Of a stretch of DNA of 64,000 nt, positions 8,476 to 17,635 are shown piece by piece. Numbering within the stretch: the first letter of the stretch is position 1; every line of letters begins with the position of its first letter. Origin of the DNA: Pseudomonadota bacterium (GTDB lineage Bacteria; Pseudomonadota; Alphaproteobacteria; Acetobacterales; Acetobacteraceae); assembly GCA_021847995.1 (NCBI GenBank), contig JAJZNE010000178.1, forward strand, positions 24,241-88,240. Reading direction: 5' to 3'. The notes under the pieces are model-generated. The model had not been told where the DNA came from. It saw only the letters and a list, made by a program, of their open reading frames with translations, and ran no database searches. The position numbers were made by a program, and so were the translations under genes.

Positions 8476-9267
8476 TCAGCGTCCCTGCCAGACCGGCTTG
8501 CGCTTCTCCAGGAAAGCGCGGGCGGCGTTGCGGAAATCCTCGGTGGCGGCGAAGTCGTTGACGGCCGAGTCCTCCTCCGGCGTGATCGGCAGGGCCCCGC
8601 GCAGCTTGCGGATCGCCGCCTTGTGGAAGCGCGCCGAGAGCGGGCTGCCCTCGGCAATGCGCCGCGCCAGGGCCAGCGCCTCCGCCTCCGTCGCGTCGTC
8701 GGCAACGACGCGCGACAGCAGACCCTTCTCGTAGGCTTCGCGGCCGGTGAAGATGCGGCCCTCGATGAAGATTTCCGCCGCAACCCCGGTGCCGGCCAGT
8801 TCGATCACCGGGTCCATCTCGGCATAGGGATACCAGATGCCGAGGTTGCGGGCGGTGATGCCGAACCGCACTCCCTCCCCGCCGACACGGAAATCGCACA
8901 TCGTCGCGATGCCGGCGCCCCCGCCCAGGCACCAGCCGCGGATCATCGCCACCACCGGGTGAATGCACAAGCGGATCGACTGCATCGAGTCGTGCAGCAC
9001 CGCGGCGTAGCGGTCCTCCAGCGCGCGCGAGCCGCGCTCGGCGGTGAAGGCGGAGATGTCGGCGCCGGCACTGAACGCCTCGCTGCCCGCGCCGCGCAGG
9101 ACGACGCAGCGCAGGGTGGTATCGGCCGACAGCGCCGCCATCGTCGCCTGCAACCCCTGCCACATGCCGAGGTCGAAGGCGTTGCGCCGCGCCGGACGGT
9201 CGAAGGTGACGATGGCGAGATCGCCGTCGCGGGCGACCGGCAGGGCGGGATGCAGGGGAAAGGTCAT
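8476..9267 (-). CDS. Enoyl-CoA hydratase/isomerase family protein
   Basis: A 263-residue crotonase-fold protein. The oxyanion-hole segments are present (SAGADISAF near 64-72 and RGWCLGGGAGIATMCDFRVG near 103-122), as is the family ending RNAARAFLEKRKPVW. The usual catalytic region PGAGGTQRL is replaced by IWYPYAEMDPVIEL, so the second catalytic glutamate environment is altered; the chemistry may differ from hydration. The ATG at 9267 overlaps the stop of the upstream glycosylase gene by four bases. No other beta-oxidation gene is adjacent, so the substrate is unknown. Confidence 0.85.
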   Translation of the reverse strand: MTFPLHPALPVARDGDLAIVTFDRPARRNAFDLGMWQGLQATMAALSADTTLRCVVLRGAGSEAFSAGADISAFTAERGSRALEDRYAAVLHDSMQSIRLCIHPVVAMIRGWCLGGGAGIATMCDFRVGGEGVRFGITARNLGIWYPYAEMDPVIELAGTGVAAEIFIEGRIFTGREAYEKGLLSRVVADDATEAEALALARRIAEGSPLSARFHKAAIRKLRGALPITPEEDSAVNDFAATEDFRNAARAFLEKRKPVWQGR

Positions 9268-9932
9268 GGCAGCGGCTCCGGTGGCGGAAGGATGTCGTCC
9301 ATCGCGGCGCGGCCGGTGACATGGCGCCAATGGTGCCACAGCAGCCGTGCCGCCAGCGCGCGGTGCGGGCGCCACGGCTCGGCCAGCGCCAGCAGCCCCC
9401 GCGCCGTCGGCCGCCCGTCGAGCCGCTTCAGATGGGCCGCCGCGGCGGCAAGAGCGAGGTCGGCGGCGGGAAACACGTCGGTCCGGCCGAGCGCGAACAG
9501 CAGATAGACCTCCGCCGTCCAGCGCCCGAGACCGCGCACCGAGCAGATCGCGGCCACCGCCGCTTCATCGCCGAGCGCCGCGAGGGCCGCGTCGTCCAGC
9601 CGCCCTTCCAGGAAGGCCGTGGCCAGAGCGCGGGCATGCGCGATCTTGGGGCGCGACAGGCCGGCCGCACGCAGCGCCTCATCGGAGAGCGCCAGCAGCC
9701 CGGCGGGGGTCGCGGCACCGTCCAGGGCGGCGACCCGGCGCCAGATCGCCGCCGCCGCCTGGTTGCTGATCTGCTGGCCGACGATCGCCTGAAGCAGGCC
9801 GCCGAACCCCGCCGGCCGCACCCGCCACGGCAGCGGTCCGGCCGCCGCCTCGATCAGCGCGAGATCGGGGTCGGCCGCGCACAGGGCGGCAAGGGCGGCA
9901 CGGGCCGGCGCCGGGGGGTGCGGGAAGCTCAC
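9264..9932 (-). CDS. DNA-3-methyladenine glycosylase II (AlkA-like, HhH-GPD)
   Basis: A helix-hairpin-helix GPD base-excision glycosylase of about 222 residues. The segment LLQAIVGQQISNQAAAAIWRR is the family's signature, followed by the hairpin RGLGRWTAEVYLL and the catalytic aspartate in TDVFPAADLAL, which aligns with Asp238 of E. coli AlkA. It removes alkylated purines from DNA. Start choice is uncertain: GTG 9932 gives a normal N-terminus, while a TTG at 9956 would add eight residues; neither has a strong ribosome-binding site. It is translationally coupled (ATGA) to the enoyl-CoA hydratase gene. Confidence 0.85.
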   Translation of the reverse strand: MSFPHPPAPARAALAALCAADPDLALIEAAAGPLPWRVRPAGFGGLLQAIVGQQISNQAAAAIWRRVAALDGAATPAGLLALSDEALRAAGLSRPKIAHARALATAFLEGRLDDAALAALGDEAAVAAICSVRGLGRWTAEVYLLFALGRTDVFPAADLALAAAAAHLKRLDGRPTARGLLALAEPWRPHRALAARLLWHHWRHVTGRAAMDDILPPPEPLP

Positions 9933-10020
9933 GCTTCGGTATGCGAGGAAGTGCAACCGAGTGCAACGCCGGTGCGGTCCGCTCTTGGGCCGGCGCCGCG
10001 AAGTCCGTTAGAATGGCGGC

Positions 10021-10773
10021 ATGGAAACCTCGCCCGCGCCGGCGGGCAGCGCCGCCCCGGCGGCACCGCCGCACCTGCTCGTGGTGGACGACGACCGCGA
10101 GATCCGCGACCTGCTCGCCCGCTTCCTGGAGCGGCAGAATTTCCGCGTCACCGCGGTGCGCGACGCGCGCGAGGCGCGGCGGCACTGGCCGCTCGGCCAT
10201 TTCCAGTTGGTCGTGCTCGACCTGATGCTGCCGGGCGAGGGCGGCCTCGACTTCGCGCGCTGGCTGCGCAGCCAGTCCAACGTGCCGATCGTCATGCTGA
10301 CCGCGATGGGCGAGGACACCGACCGCATCATCGGCCTGGAACTCGGCGCCGACGACTACCTGTCCAAGCCGTTCAATCCGCGCGAACTGCTCGCCCGCAT
10401 CCGTGCCGTGCTGCGCCGCGCCGGCGAGGCGCAGAGCCGGGCCGAAGCGGCGCCGCGCGCGCTGATTTTCGGCGGCTGGCGGCTGGAGCCGCCGCGCCGG
10501 CGCCTGCTCAACCCGGCCGGCGTGGAGGTGCCGCTGACCGGCGGCGAATACGATCTGCTGTTCGCCCTCACCGAACGGCCGAACCGGGTGCTGACGCGCG
10601 ACATGCTGCTCGATCTGCTGCGCGGCCGGCAGGCCGGCCCGTTCGACCGCGCGATCGATGTCGCGGTCAGCCGCCTGCGCCGCAAGCTCGAGGACGACGG
10701 CCATTCGCCCCAGCTGATCAAGACCGTGCGTGGCGGCGGCTACGTGCTGGCCGCCGAGGTGACGCGCGAATGA
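10021..10773 (+). CDS. ompR: OmpR-family response regulator
   Basis: A 250-residue two-domain response regulator. The receiver domain has the acidic pocket VVDDD (21-25), phosphoacceptor Asp67 in VVLDLMLPG, Thr94 and Lys116 in LSKPF. The C-terminal winged-helix domain (about 145-245) ends RKLEDDGHSPQLIKTVRGGG, typical of OmpR/PhoB transcription factors. It is transcribed divergently from the AlkA-like gene and is followed after seven bases by its sensor kinase, so the two form one unit. Alphaproteobacterial OmpR/EnvZ pairs respond to envelope or osmotic conditions; the specific stimulus is not visible here. Confidence 0.9.
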   Translation: METSPAPAGSAAPAAPPHLLVVDDDREIRDLLARFLERQNFRVTAVRDAREARRHWPLGHFQLVVLDLMLPGEGGLDFARWLRSQSNVPIVMLTAMGEDTDRIIGLELGADDYLSKPFNPRELLARIRAVLRRAGEAQSRAEAAPRALIFGGWRLEPPRRRLLNPAGVEVPLTGGEYDLLFALTERPNRVLTRDMLLDLLRGRQAGPFDRAIDVAVSRLRRKLEDDGHSPQLIKTVRGGGYVLAAEVTRE

Positions 10774-10780
10774 GCCGCCG

Positions 10781-12142
10781 GTGAAGCGCCGGCTCCTGCT
10801 GTGGCCGCGCAGCCTGGGCGGGCGCACGGCGCTGGTGCTGCTGATCTCGCTCACGCTGGTGCAGGTGGCGGGGCTTGCGATCCACGCGCTCGACCGGCGC
10901 GATGCGCTGCGTTTCGCGCAACTGCGCGATGTCGCGGTGCGGGCCGCCAGCATCTACCGTACCATCGCGCTCGCCGATCCCGACAACCGCGTCGGCGTGG
11001 TGCGCGCGATCGATGCGCGCGAGGGTGGCACGGCGGTCAGCCTGGACGACGGCCCCCCGGTTTCCGCACTGCCGCCCGCCTTTCCCGAACTGCAACGGCT
11101 GCTGCGGGTGAACATGCTGCTGGTGCCGATGCCGCCGGCGCTGCGCCCGCGCGCCTTCGTCTGGCTCGGTGAGCCGGCGGCGCGGCAGATGCTGATCGGC
11201 ATGCAGATGCCGGACGGGCTATGGGTCAATGTCCGCCTGCCGCTGGCGCCGGCGCGCTGGTTCCTGTCGGGGACGTTCCTTGCTGCGTTCCTGCTGATGA
11301 CGGCGGCGGCAGGCGGGCTGACGCTGTGGGCGGTGCGGCGGCTGACGCGGCCGGTGGCGACGCTGGCGGCGGCGGCGGAACGGCTCGGGCGCGACGTGAA
11401 CGCGGCGCCGCTGCCGGAGGACGGGCCGGAGGAGATCGCCAAGGCGGCGGCGGCGTTCAACACCATGGCGGCGCGCATCCGCCGCTTCCTCGCCGACCGC
11501 AACTTCATGCTCGCCGCGATCGGCCACGACCTGCGCACACCGATCACGCGGCTCAAGCTGCGCGCCGAGTTCATCGAGGATGAGGAGCTTCGGCGCAAGA
11601 CGCTCGCCGATCTCGACGAGCTGGAGGCGATGGTCGCCGCCACCCTCGCTTTCGGCCGCGAGACGCTGAGCGACGAGGCGCCGGCGCCGCTCGACCTTGC
11701 CGAACTGCTGCGCACGCTGCTGGACGAGGCCGCGGATGCCTGGCCGGAGGCGGCGGAGCGCTGCACCTATCGGGGACCGGACCACCTGACCGTGAGCGCC
11801 CGGCCGCTCGCGCTCAAGCGGGCCTTGACCAACCTCGTCGGCAATGCGGTGAAATACGGCGGCGGCGCACGGATCACGCTGCTTCCGGCCGGGCAGGCGC
11901 GGATGCCGGGCGGCATGGTGACGGTGCTGGTGGAGGACGACGGTCCGGGGATCGACCCGGAGGAGACGGAGCGGGTGTTCCAGCCCTTCGTCCGCCTGGA
12001 GGCGAGCCGCAACCGGGAGACCGGCGGCGTCGGCCTCGGCCTGACGATCGCGCGCAACATCCTGCGCGCGCATGGCGGCGATGCCGTGATCGCCCCCCGC
12101 GCCGGCGGGGGCACCCGCGCCACCGCGACCCTGCCGGCCTGA
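10781..12142 (+). CDS. EnvZ-like sensor histidine kinase
   Basis: A 453-residue membrane kinase starting at GTG 10781. One transmembrane segment lies at about 10-30 and a second near 160-180, flanking a periplasmic sensor of about 130 residues. A HAMP domain follows, then the phosphoacceptor His249 in GHDLRTPITRLKLR, and the ATPase lid with NLVGNAVKYG, DDGPGI and GGVGLGLTIA. It phosphorylates, and probably dephosphorylates, the regulator encoded just upstream. The domain order and the DLRTPI H-box are characteristic of EnvZ-type kinases. Confidence 0.9.
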   Translation: MKRRLLLWPRSLGGRTALVLLISLTLVQVAGLAIHALDRRDALRFAQLRDVAVRAASIYRTIALADPDNRVGVVRAIDAREGGTAVSLDDGPPVSALPPAFPELQRLLRVNMLLVPMPPALRPRAFVWLGEPAARQMLIGMQMPDGLWVNVRLPLAPARWFLSGTFLAAFLLMTAAAGGLTLWAVRRLTRPVATLAAAAERLGRDVNAAPLPEDGPEEIAKAAAAFNTMAARIRRFLADRNFMLAAIGHDLRTPITRLKLRAEFIEDEELRRKTLADLDELEAMVAATLAFGRETLSDEAPAPLDLAELLRTLLDEAADAWPEAAERCTYRGPDHLTVSARPLALKRALTNLVGNAVKYGGGARITLLPAGQARMPGGMVTVLVEDDGPGIDPEETERVFQPFVRLEASRNRETGGVGLGLTIARNILRAHGGDAVIAPRAGGGTRATATLPA

Positions 12143-12444
12143 CCGCGGCTTGCGGGCGAACACCGGAGATTGCGGGCCGATCGGGGCGAAACGAGATACC
12201 GCCGGAAGACATAAATCCCAAACGATATCCATTCCGTTCTGTGTAACGAACTTGATTGGACTTCGGCGATGGATAATGATATTTCGTCGCTCTGATCCAT
12301 GTGGCGAGCAGGTCGATTGCAGACGCCGGCACCATTACATGAAATTCAGCGACCGCCGGGCGGTGCCGGCCTGTTCGGCTGCATTAACGAAATGTTGGTA
12401 ACTGCACCGGGAAAGTTGCACTTTCCGCACGGCGAGGGGCCGGG
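12143..12444. promoter_or_regulatory. Intergenic region upstream of MHYT-GGDEF-EAL gene
   Basis: About 300 bases without a gene. It is AT-richer than its flanks between roughly 12190 and 12340 (for example GGATAATGATATTTCG), consistent with promoter DNA for the rightward gene at 12445. It ends in a short perfect hairpin (12410-12426) next to the ribosome-binding site. No small open reading frame with a credible start was found. Confidence 0.45.
12410..12426 (+). promoter_or_regulatory. Perfect 7-3-7 inverted repeat in 5' leader
   Basis: GGAAAGT-TGC-ACTTTCC is a perfect inverted repeat that ends 18 bases before the ATG of the MHYT-GGDEF-EAL gene and just upstream of its GAGGGGCCGGG ribosome-binding region. 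It could be an RNA hairpin affecting translation or a dimeric operator. That it is functional is inference. Confidence 0.5.
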
Positions 12445-14805
12445 ATGCTGAACATCTTCGCCTGCATCACCGGGCAGCATGATCGGTCCCTGGTGGCGCT
12501 GGCGGTGCTGGTTGCGCTTCTGGCGAGCGCCGCCGCGATCGGTTCGCTGCGCCGCGCGATCGTTGCCTCCGACCGGCTGCGCCTCGCGTGGCTCGCCAGC
12601 GCCGCGACGGCCTATGGCTGCGGCATCTGGGCGACGCATTTCATTGCCATGCTGGCCTGGCTGCCGGCCGATGGCCTCGGCTATGCGCTGCCGCGCACGG
12701 CACTGTCGCTGGCGGTGGCGGCACTCGGCAGCCTCGCCGCCTTCACGCTCGCGGTGCAGGGCCGGCCGGCGGGCTGGGGCACCGCGCTCGGCGGCGTGAT
12801 GCTCGGCAGCGCCATCGCCGCCATGCACTTCGTCGGCATGACGGCGCTGCGCCTGGGCGATCTGGTGGCCTATCAAGTGGGCTACATCGCCGCCGCGGTC
12901 ACGATCGGCATCGCGACCGCGACCGCGGCGTTGTGGGCGGTGCGCCAGCGGCACCTGATTGCCGCCGTCATCCTGTTCGTGCTGGCGATCTGCGGGCTGC
13001 ATTTCACCGCCATGACCGGTGCCATGCTGACCCCGCCCGCGGAGGCCATGATCGCCACCGGCATGTCGCGCGACCTGCTGGCGGTCGCCATCGCCGGGTT
13101 GGCCGTCCTGGTGCTGTCGCTCGCCCTGCTCAGCGCCGTACTCGACCGCCATCTGGCGCTGCGCCGGATGGCGGAGGCAGGCCGGCTGCGGCGTTTCGCC
13201 GATGCGACCTTCGAGGGCATCCTGTTCCTCTGCGATGGCCGGGTGATCGACGCCAATGCCGCCATCTGCACGCTGCTCGGCCGCGACCGCACGGAATTGC
13301 TGGAGCTGCCGGTGGAACGTTTGCTGGCGCTGCCGTTCCGCCCCGAAACAGTCCCGTCGGGCCACGCCGCGGAGGCGGAGCTGCTCGGCAGCGGCGGCAT
13401 CCGCCGGCCGGTCGAGGTGCTGTGCCGGCGGCTCGGCGACGCGGCACGGCGCGAATGCGTGCTGGTGGTGCGCGACCTGACCGACCGGCGGGAGGCGGAG
13501 CAGCGCATCCGGTATCTCGCCCATCACGACAGCCTGACCGGCCTGCCGAACCGCCGCCTGTTGCAGGACCGGCTGGCGCAGGCCGTTTCCATCGCCGAGC
13601 GGACCGGGCACGGGCTGGCGGTGCTGAGCCTCGATATCGACGGGTTCAGGGCGGTCAACGAAATGCTCGGCCCGACCGGCGGCGATGCCGTGCTGCTGGA
13701 AGTGGGCAGGCGCCTCGCCGCCTGCCTGCGCGATTCGGACACGGTGGCACGGCTGGACGGCGACGCCTTCGCGATCGTGCAATCCTTCGGTGACCAGCCG
13801 CGCGGCGCCGCCGGGCTGGCCGAGCGCATCCTGCGGCTGGTCGCCGAGCCGATCGAACAGAATGACCAGCGCGCCATCGTCGGCGTCAGCATCGGCATCG
13901 CACTGTTTCCCTCCGACGCCAGTGCGCCGGACATATTGCTGCGCAATGCCGATCTCGCGCTCGGCCGGGCCAAACAGGACGGGCGCGGCGTGTTCCGCTT
14001 CTTCGAGCCGGACATGGACGCGCGCCTGCGGCTGCGCAGCCGCCTCGAACAGGATCTGCGCGCCGCCATGATGCGCCGCGAGCTGCGCCTGCACTATCAG
14101 CCGCTGCTGGACACGACGACGCTGGCGATCGAGGGTTTCGAGGCGCTGCTGCGCTGGGAACATCCGGAACGCGGCTTCATCTCTCCCGCCGAATTCATTC
14201 CTGTCGCGGAGGAGTGCGGGCTGATCGGCGCGCTCGGCCAGTGGGTGCTGGAAACCGCCTGCGCCGAGGCGGCGTCCTGGCTGCGGCCGTGGCGCGTCGC
14301 CGTCAATCTCTCGCCGGCGCAGTTCCACCAGCGCCATCTCGCCGGCACCGTGCGCGACATCCTCAACCGCACCGGTCTTGCGCCGTCGCGGCTGGAACTT
14401 GAAATCACCGAGGGCATCCTGATCGATGATGCCGAACGGGCGCTGGCGACGCTGCGCGAACTCAAGGCCCTCGGCGTACGGATCGCGCTCGACGATTTCG
14501 GCACCGGCTATTCCTCGCTCAGCTATCTGCGGCGCTTCCCGTTCGATAAGCTGAAGATCGACGCCTCCTTCGTGCAGGCACTCGGCGACGGCGGCGAGGC
14601 CGATGCGATCGTGCGCGCGATCGTCGCCCTGGGCCGCAGCCTGAGCCTGCACATCACCGCCGAAGGGGTGGAGACGGCGGAGCAGTTGCGGCTGCTGCGC
14701 GCCCAGTCCTGCGACGAGGTGCAGGGCTTCCTGCTCGGCCGTCCGCTGCCTGCCACGGCCCTGCCGGCGATGGGCGCGGGGGTTCCGGAACCCGCGCCTG
14801 CGTGA
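12445..14805 (+). CDS. MHYT-PAS-GGDEF-EAL cyclic-di-GMP protein
   Basis: A 786-residue integral membrane signalling protein. The N-terminal seven-helix MHYT sensor shows the repeated motifs ATHFIAMLAW (about 62-71), MHFVGMTAL and LHFTAMTG, thought to bind copper and sense O2, CO or NO. A PAS-like segment follows at about 250-345, then a GGDEF domain whose signature is degenerate (LDGDAFAI where GGDEF is expected), then an EAL domain with an intact FEALLRWEHP, a DDFGTGYSSLSYL loop and KIDASFV. It probably hydrolyses c-di-GMP, with the GGDEF part acting as a regulatory or GTP-binding domain. It is monocistronic, with its own AT-rich leader. Confidence 0.9.
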   Translation: MLNIFACITGQHDRSLVALAVLVALLASAAAIGSLRRAIVASDRLRLAWLASAATAYGCGIWATHFIAMLAWLPADGLGYALPRTALSLAVAALGSLAAFTLAVQGRPAGWGTALGGVMLGSAIAAMHFVGMTALRLGDLVAYQVGYIAAAVTIGIATATAALWAVRQRHLIAAVILFVLAICGLHFTAMTGAMLTPPAEAMIATGMSRDLLAVAIAGLAVLVLSLALLSAVLDRHLALRRMAEAGRLRRFADATFEGILFLCDGRVIDANAAICTLLGRDRTELLELPVERLLALPFRPETVPSGHAAEAELLGSGGIRRPVEVLCRRLGDAARRECVLVVRDLTDRREAEQRIRYLAHHDSLTGLPNRRLLQDRLAQAVSIAERTGHGLAVLSLDIDGFRAVNEMLGPTGGDAVLLEVGRRLAACLRDSDTVARLDGDAFAIVQSFGDQPRGAAGLAERILRLVAEPIEQNDQRAIVGVSIGIALFPSDASAPDILLRNADLALGRAKQDGRGVFRFFEPDMDARLRLRSRLEQDLRAAMMRRELRLHYQPLLDTTTLAIEGFEALLRWEHPERGFISPAEFIPVAEECGLIGALGQWVLETACAEAASWLRPWRVAVNLSPAQFHQRHLAGTVRDILNRTGLAPSRLELEITEGILIDDAERALATLRELKALGVRIALDDFGTGYSSLSYLRRFPFDKLKIDASFVQALGDGGEADAIVRAIVALGRSLSLHITAEGVETAEQLRLLRAQSCDEVQGFLLGRPLPATALPAMGAGVPEPAPA

Positions 14806-14829
14806 AGCGCGACGGCGCGCGGACGGTGA

Positions 14830-17010
14830 TCAGCTGGTCACCGTCGCGCGGATGTCGCCGCTGCGGGTCAGCACGGTCGCGGACACCGACTCGCCGTGCC
14901 CCTGCACCAGCACGTCGATGCGCGCGCCGCCGACGGCAAGACCGGTGAGGCGGATGCGGTCGGTGAACGCCGGCATCACCGGACGGTCGAAGGTGACGGT
15001 GCGGCTCTCCGGCTCGAAGCCGATGCCGAGGCAGGCTTGCAGCAAAGCGAGCGGCGCCGCCGCCGACCACGCCTGCGGGACGCAGGCGACCGGGTAGAAG
15101 GTCGGCCCCTGGCCGCGCCGGCGCGGAAAGCCGCAGAACAGTTCCGGCAGGCGGCGCAGATCGATATAGGTCGCCGCCTCGAACAGCCCGTCCAGCACCC
15201 GCGCCGCCTCCCGCCGCATCCCGTAACGGCCGAGGCCGAGGCCGATCAGCGCATTGTCGTGCGGCCAGACGGACCCGTTGTGGTATGACATCGGGTTGTA
15301 GCGCGCCTCGCCGGTGCCGATGGTGCGCACCCCCCAGCCGGAGAAGAACGCGCTGCCGAGCAACTGCCCGGCGACGCGGGCGGCCCGCTCGGCCGAGGGA
15401 ACGCCGGCGAGCAGCAGGTGGCCGGCATTGGAACTGCGCACGCGGCACGGCTGCTTCGCCCCGTCGAGCGCCAGCGCGTAGGTGCCGATCTCCTCGCACC
15501 AATACGCCTGCTCGATGCGCCGCTTCAGCGCATCCGCCTGGGTGCGCAGCACCTTGGCGCGGCCATGATCGCCGAGTGCCGCGGCGATGCGCGCACCGGC
15601 GCGGCGGGCCTGATGCACGTAGCCCTGCACTTCGACCAGAGCGATCGGCCCCTGCGCGAGGCTGCCGTCGGCGTGAAAGACCGAATCGTGGCTGTCCTTC
15701 CAGCCCTGGTTGGCCAGCCCGGTCTGCGTCATGCGGTGGTATTCGATGAAGCCGTCGCCGTCGCGATCGCCGAAGCGGTCGATCCAGTCGAGGGCAGCGG
15801 CGATGTGCGGCCACAGCGCCTGCACGGTCGCGAGATCGCCGGTGCGGCGCAGATAGTCGCCGGCCAGCATGACGAACAGCGGCGTCGCATCGACACTGCC
15901 GTAGTAGCGGCGGAACGGCACTTCCCTGAGCTCTGCCATTTCGCCGTGCCGCACCTCGTGCAGGATCTTGCCCGGCTCGGCATCGGCGTCGGGATCGGGG
16001 CTGTTCGCCTGGTTGGCGGCGAGGTAACGCAGCACGCCGCGCGCCACCGCCGGGTCCATCCACAGCATCATGGTCGCGGTGATCAGCGCATCGCGCCCGA
16101 ACGCCGTGCTGTACCAGGGAATCCCGGCATAGGGATAGGCACCGAGATCGGTGTCGGTGATCAGCATGTAAAGGTCGGAGACGGAGCGGCGCACCGCCTC
16201 GTTGAAGATCTCGTTGCCGGTCTCGATCGCGGTGGCGCGCCCGGCGGAACGGCGGAGTGCGCGGCGCGCGTCACGCAGGGCGATGAAGAATGCCTCCGCC
16301 GGCGGGGCGGCGCGTGCCTCCTGCGGCATGCAGCGCACCTCGACATAAAGGGTGACGCGCTCGCCGGGCGCGAGATGCAGCGCGAAGATGGCACGCCCGG
16401 GCTCGATCCGCTCGGGCGCCGGGGCGAAGCGCAGGCGGGTGCGCCGCGCAGCGCCATCGAGGCCGGAATAGGCGAGGGTCACCGTATCGTGCCCGATCTG
16501 CGGGGCATGCACGGTGCCGCGGCGCGGCCGGCGCTGCCCGCGCACCTCGAACAGATCGGCGAAATCCGCGGAAAAGCGCAGTTCGAGCGCGAAGGTCTGC
16601 GCCGTGTCGGCGTAGCTGCGCACGGCGAGACGCTGGTGACAGGCCCCCTCGAACACGAAGCAGGACCGGCGGATATGCACAAGATCGTGCTCCAGCAGCA
16701 ATCTCTCACCGTCGAACAGATCGGGATTGGTAAGATCGCAGGTGAGGCTGGCGTTGTCCTCCCGCATGTCGGAGGACAGCAGCAGCGGGTGCTGGCCGTT
16801 GAGAAACAGATCGAGACGGGAGAGATGGCGTGTGTCGCGGAAATAGAGGCCGCCGGGATTGCCCTGCCCGGCGAGCACGTCGCCGGCGTGGTCGAACACG
16901 CCGAAGGTATCGCCGTGCTTGAGCGTGCGCGGGCGCTGCACCTGCAGGCTGGCGGTGGCCGCGACGAAGAACGCATCGACGGCCGCGCCGGCCTTGGTCT
17001 GTTCCGTCAT
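14830..17010 (-). CDS. Amylo-alpha-1,6-glucosidase / glycogen-debranching-like protein
   Basis: A 726-residue protein of the glycogen-debranching-enzyme type common in alphaproteobacteria and actinobacteria. The N-terminal beta-rich domain carries GDTFGVFDHAGD and GLYFRDTRHLSRLDL; the C-terminal alpha/alpha-barrel (GH15/GH63-like) has PWYSTAFGRDALI, EVRHGEMAELRE and SVWPHDNALIGLGLGRYG. ATG 17010 follows GGAGCGAACAAC. Members hydrolyse alpha-linked glucosides or make related transfers; several are needed for trehalose or glycogen turnover, but none of those genes lies here. It is a cytoplasmic protein with no signal peptide. Confidence 0.85.
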   Translation of the reverse strand: MTEQTKAGAAVDAFFVAATASLQVQRPRTLKHGDTFGVFDHAGDVLAGQGNPGGLYFRDTRHLSRLDLFLNGQHPLLLSSDMREDNASLTCDLTNPDLFDGERLLLEHDLVHIRRSCFVFEGACHQRLAVRSYADTAQTFALELRFSADFADLFEVRGQRRPRRGTVHAPQIGHDTVTLAYSGLDGAARRTRLRFAPAPERIEPGRAIFALHLAPGERVTLYVEVRCMPQEARAAPPAEAFFIALRDARRALRRSAGRATAIETGNEIFNEAVRRSVSDLYMLITDTDLGAYPYAGIPWYSTAFGRDALITATMMLWMDPAVARGVLRYLAANQANSPDPDADAEPGKILHEVRHGEMAELREVPFRRYYGSVDATPLFVMLAGDYLRRTGDLATVQALWPHIAAALDWIDRFGDRDGDGFIEYHRMTQTGLANQGWKDSHDSVFHADGSLAQGPIALVEVQGYVHQARRAGARIAAALGDHGRAKVLRTQADALKRRIEQAYWCEEIGTYALALDGAKQPCRVRSSNAGHLLLAGVPSAERAARVAGQLLGSAFFSGWGVRTIGTGEARYNPMSYHNGSVWPHDNALIGLGLGRYGMRREAARVLDGLFEAATYIDLRRLPELFCGFPRRRGQGPTFYPVACVPQAWSAAAPLALLQACLGIGFEPESRTVTFDRPVMPAFTDRIRLTGLAVGGARIDVLVQGHGESVSATVLTRSGDIRATVTS

Positions 17011-17088
17011 GTTGTTCGCTCCGGTTGCCTCAACCGTGCCATCAACTGCGCGGGAGCACGGCGGTTCCCGGGCCGGAAAAACCCGTGT

Positions 17089-17625
17089 TCACGCGGCCGG
17101 GGAGTAGAACGCGGCAAGCGGCAGGTGCACAGTGATCTCAGGCAGGTCGAGCACTGCTTCCGCGCCCTCGATGACCTCCGGCCGCCAGTTGTCGTCCCGG
17201 CGCAGCACGGTCGCATGCGGCCGGTCCTGCGCGAGCAGGACATAGGCGCGCAGGGCCGGAATGGTGGCGTATTCGGCAGGCTTGACGCGGCGGTCGGTCA
17301 GCCCGGTGCCCGGCGCAAGGATCCCGAAGATGACCACCGGCGCGACGTGGTCGTCTGCCGGATCGAAGGTGCCACAGGCAACCTTCGCGTCGGGGTAACG
17401 CACCCTGCCGGCCGGCAGCACCTTCACGTTCTCGCCGAAGGCCGCGCAGGGCGGATGGAGGCGCGCGTCAAGCGCCGCCAGCAGGCGCCGTGCGATGCGG
17501 CCGGCCGCGATGGTGCCGCCGGTCATTGCCACCGGCTGAATGCCGTCGAATTCGCAGCGCAGCGGCTGCAACCGCTCCCAGGCGAGGAATTCCTCCAACA
17601 GCAGCGGCTTCAGCGAGGCACTCAC
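17089..17625 (-). CDS. Uma2 family (DUF820) endonuclease-like protein
   Basis: A 178-residue Uma2-type protein. The N-terminal LLEEFLAWERLQP and CEFDGIQPVAMTGGT replace the usual RYEFVDGE.. segment, and RYPDAKVACG supplies the aspartate of the restriction-endonuclease-like fold (normally YPDVSVVCG). A clear GAGGAGG lies eight bases before the GTG start. It follows the outer-membrane factor gene, which in transcription order comes after it, with ten bases between, so the two may be co-transcribed. Uma2 proteins are often found in mobile contexts and their biological role is unsettled. Confidence 0.8.
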   Translation of the reverse strand: MSASLKPLLLEEFLAWERLQPLRCEFDGIQPVAMTGGTIAAGRIARRLLAALDARLHPPCAAFGENVKVLPAGRVRYPDAKVACGTFDPADDHVAPVVIFGILAPGTGLTDRRVKPAEYATIPALRAYVLLAQDRPHATVLRRDDNWRPEVIEGAEAVLDLPEITVHLPLAAFYSPAA

Positions 17626-17635
17626 TGTCGCCTCC

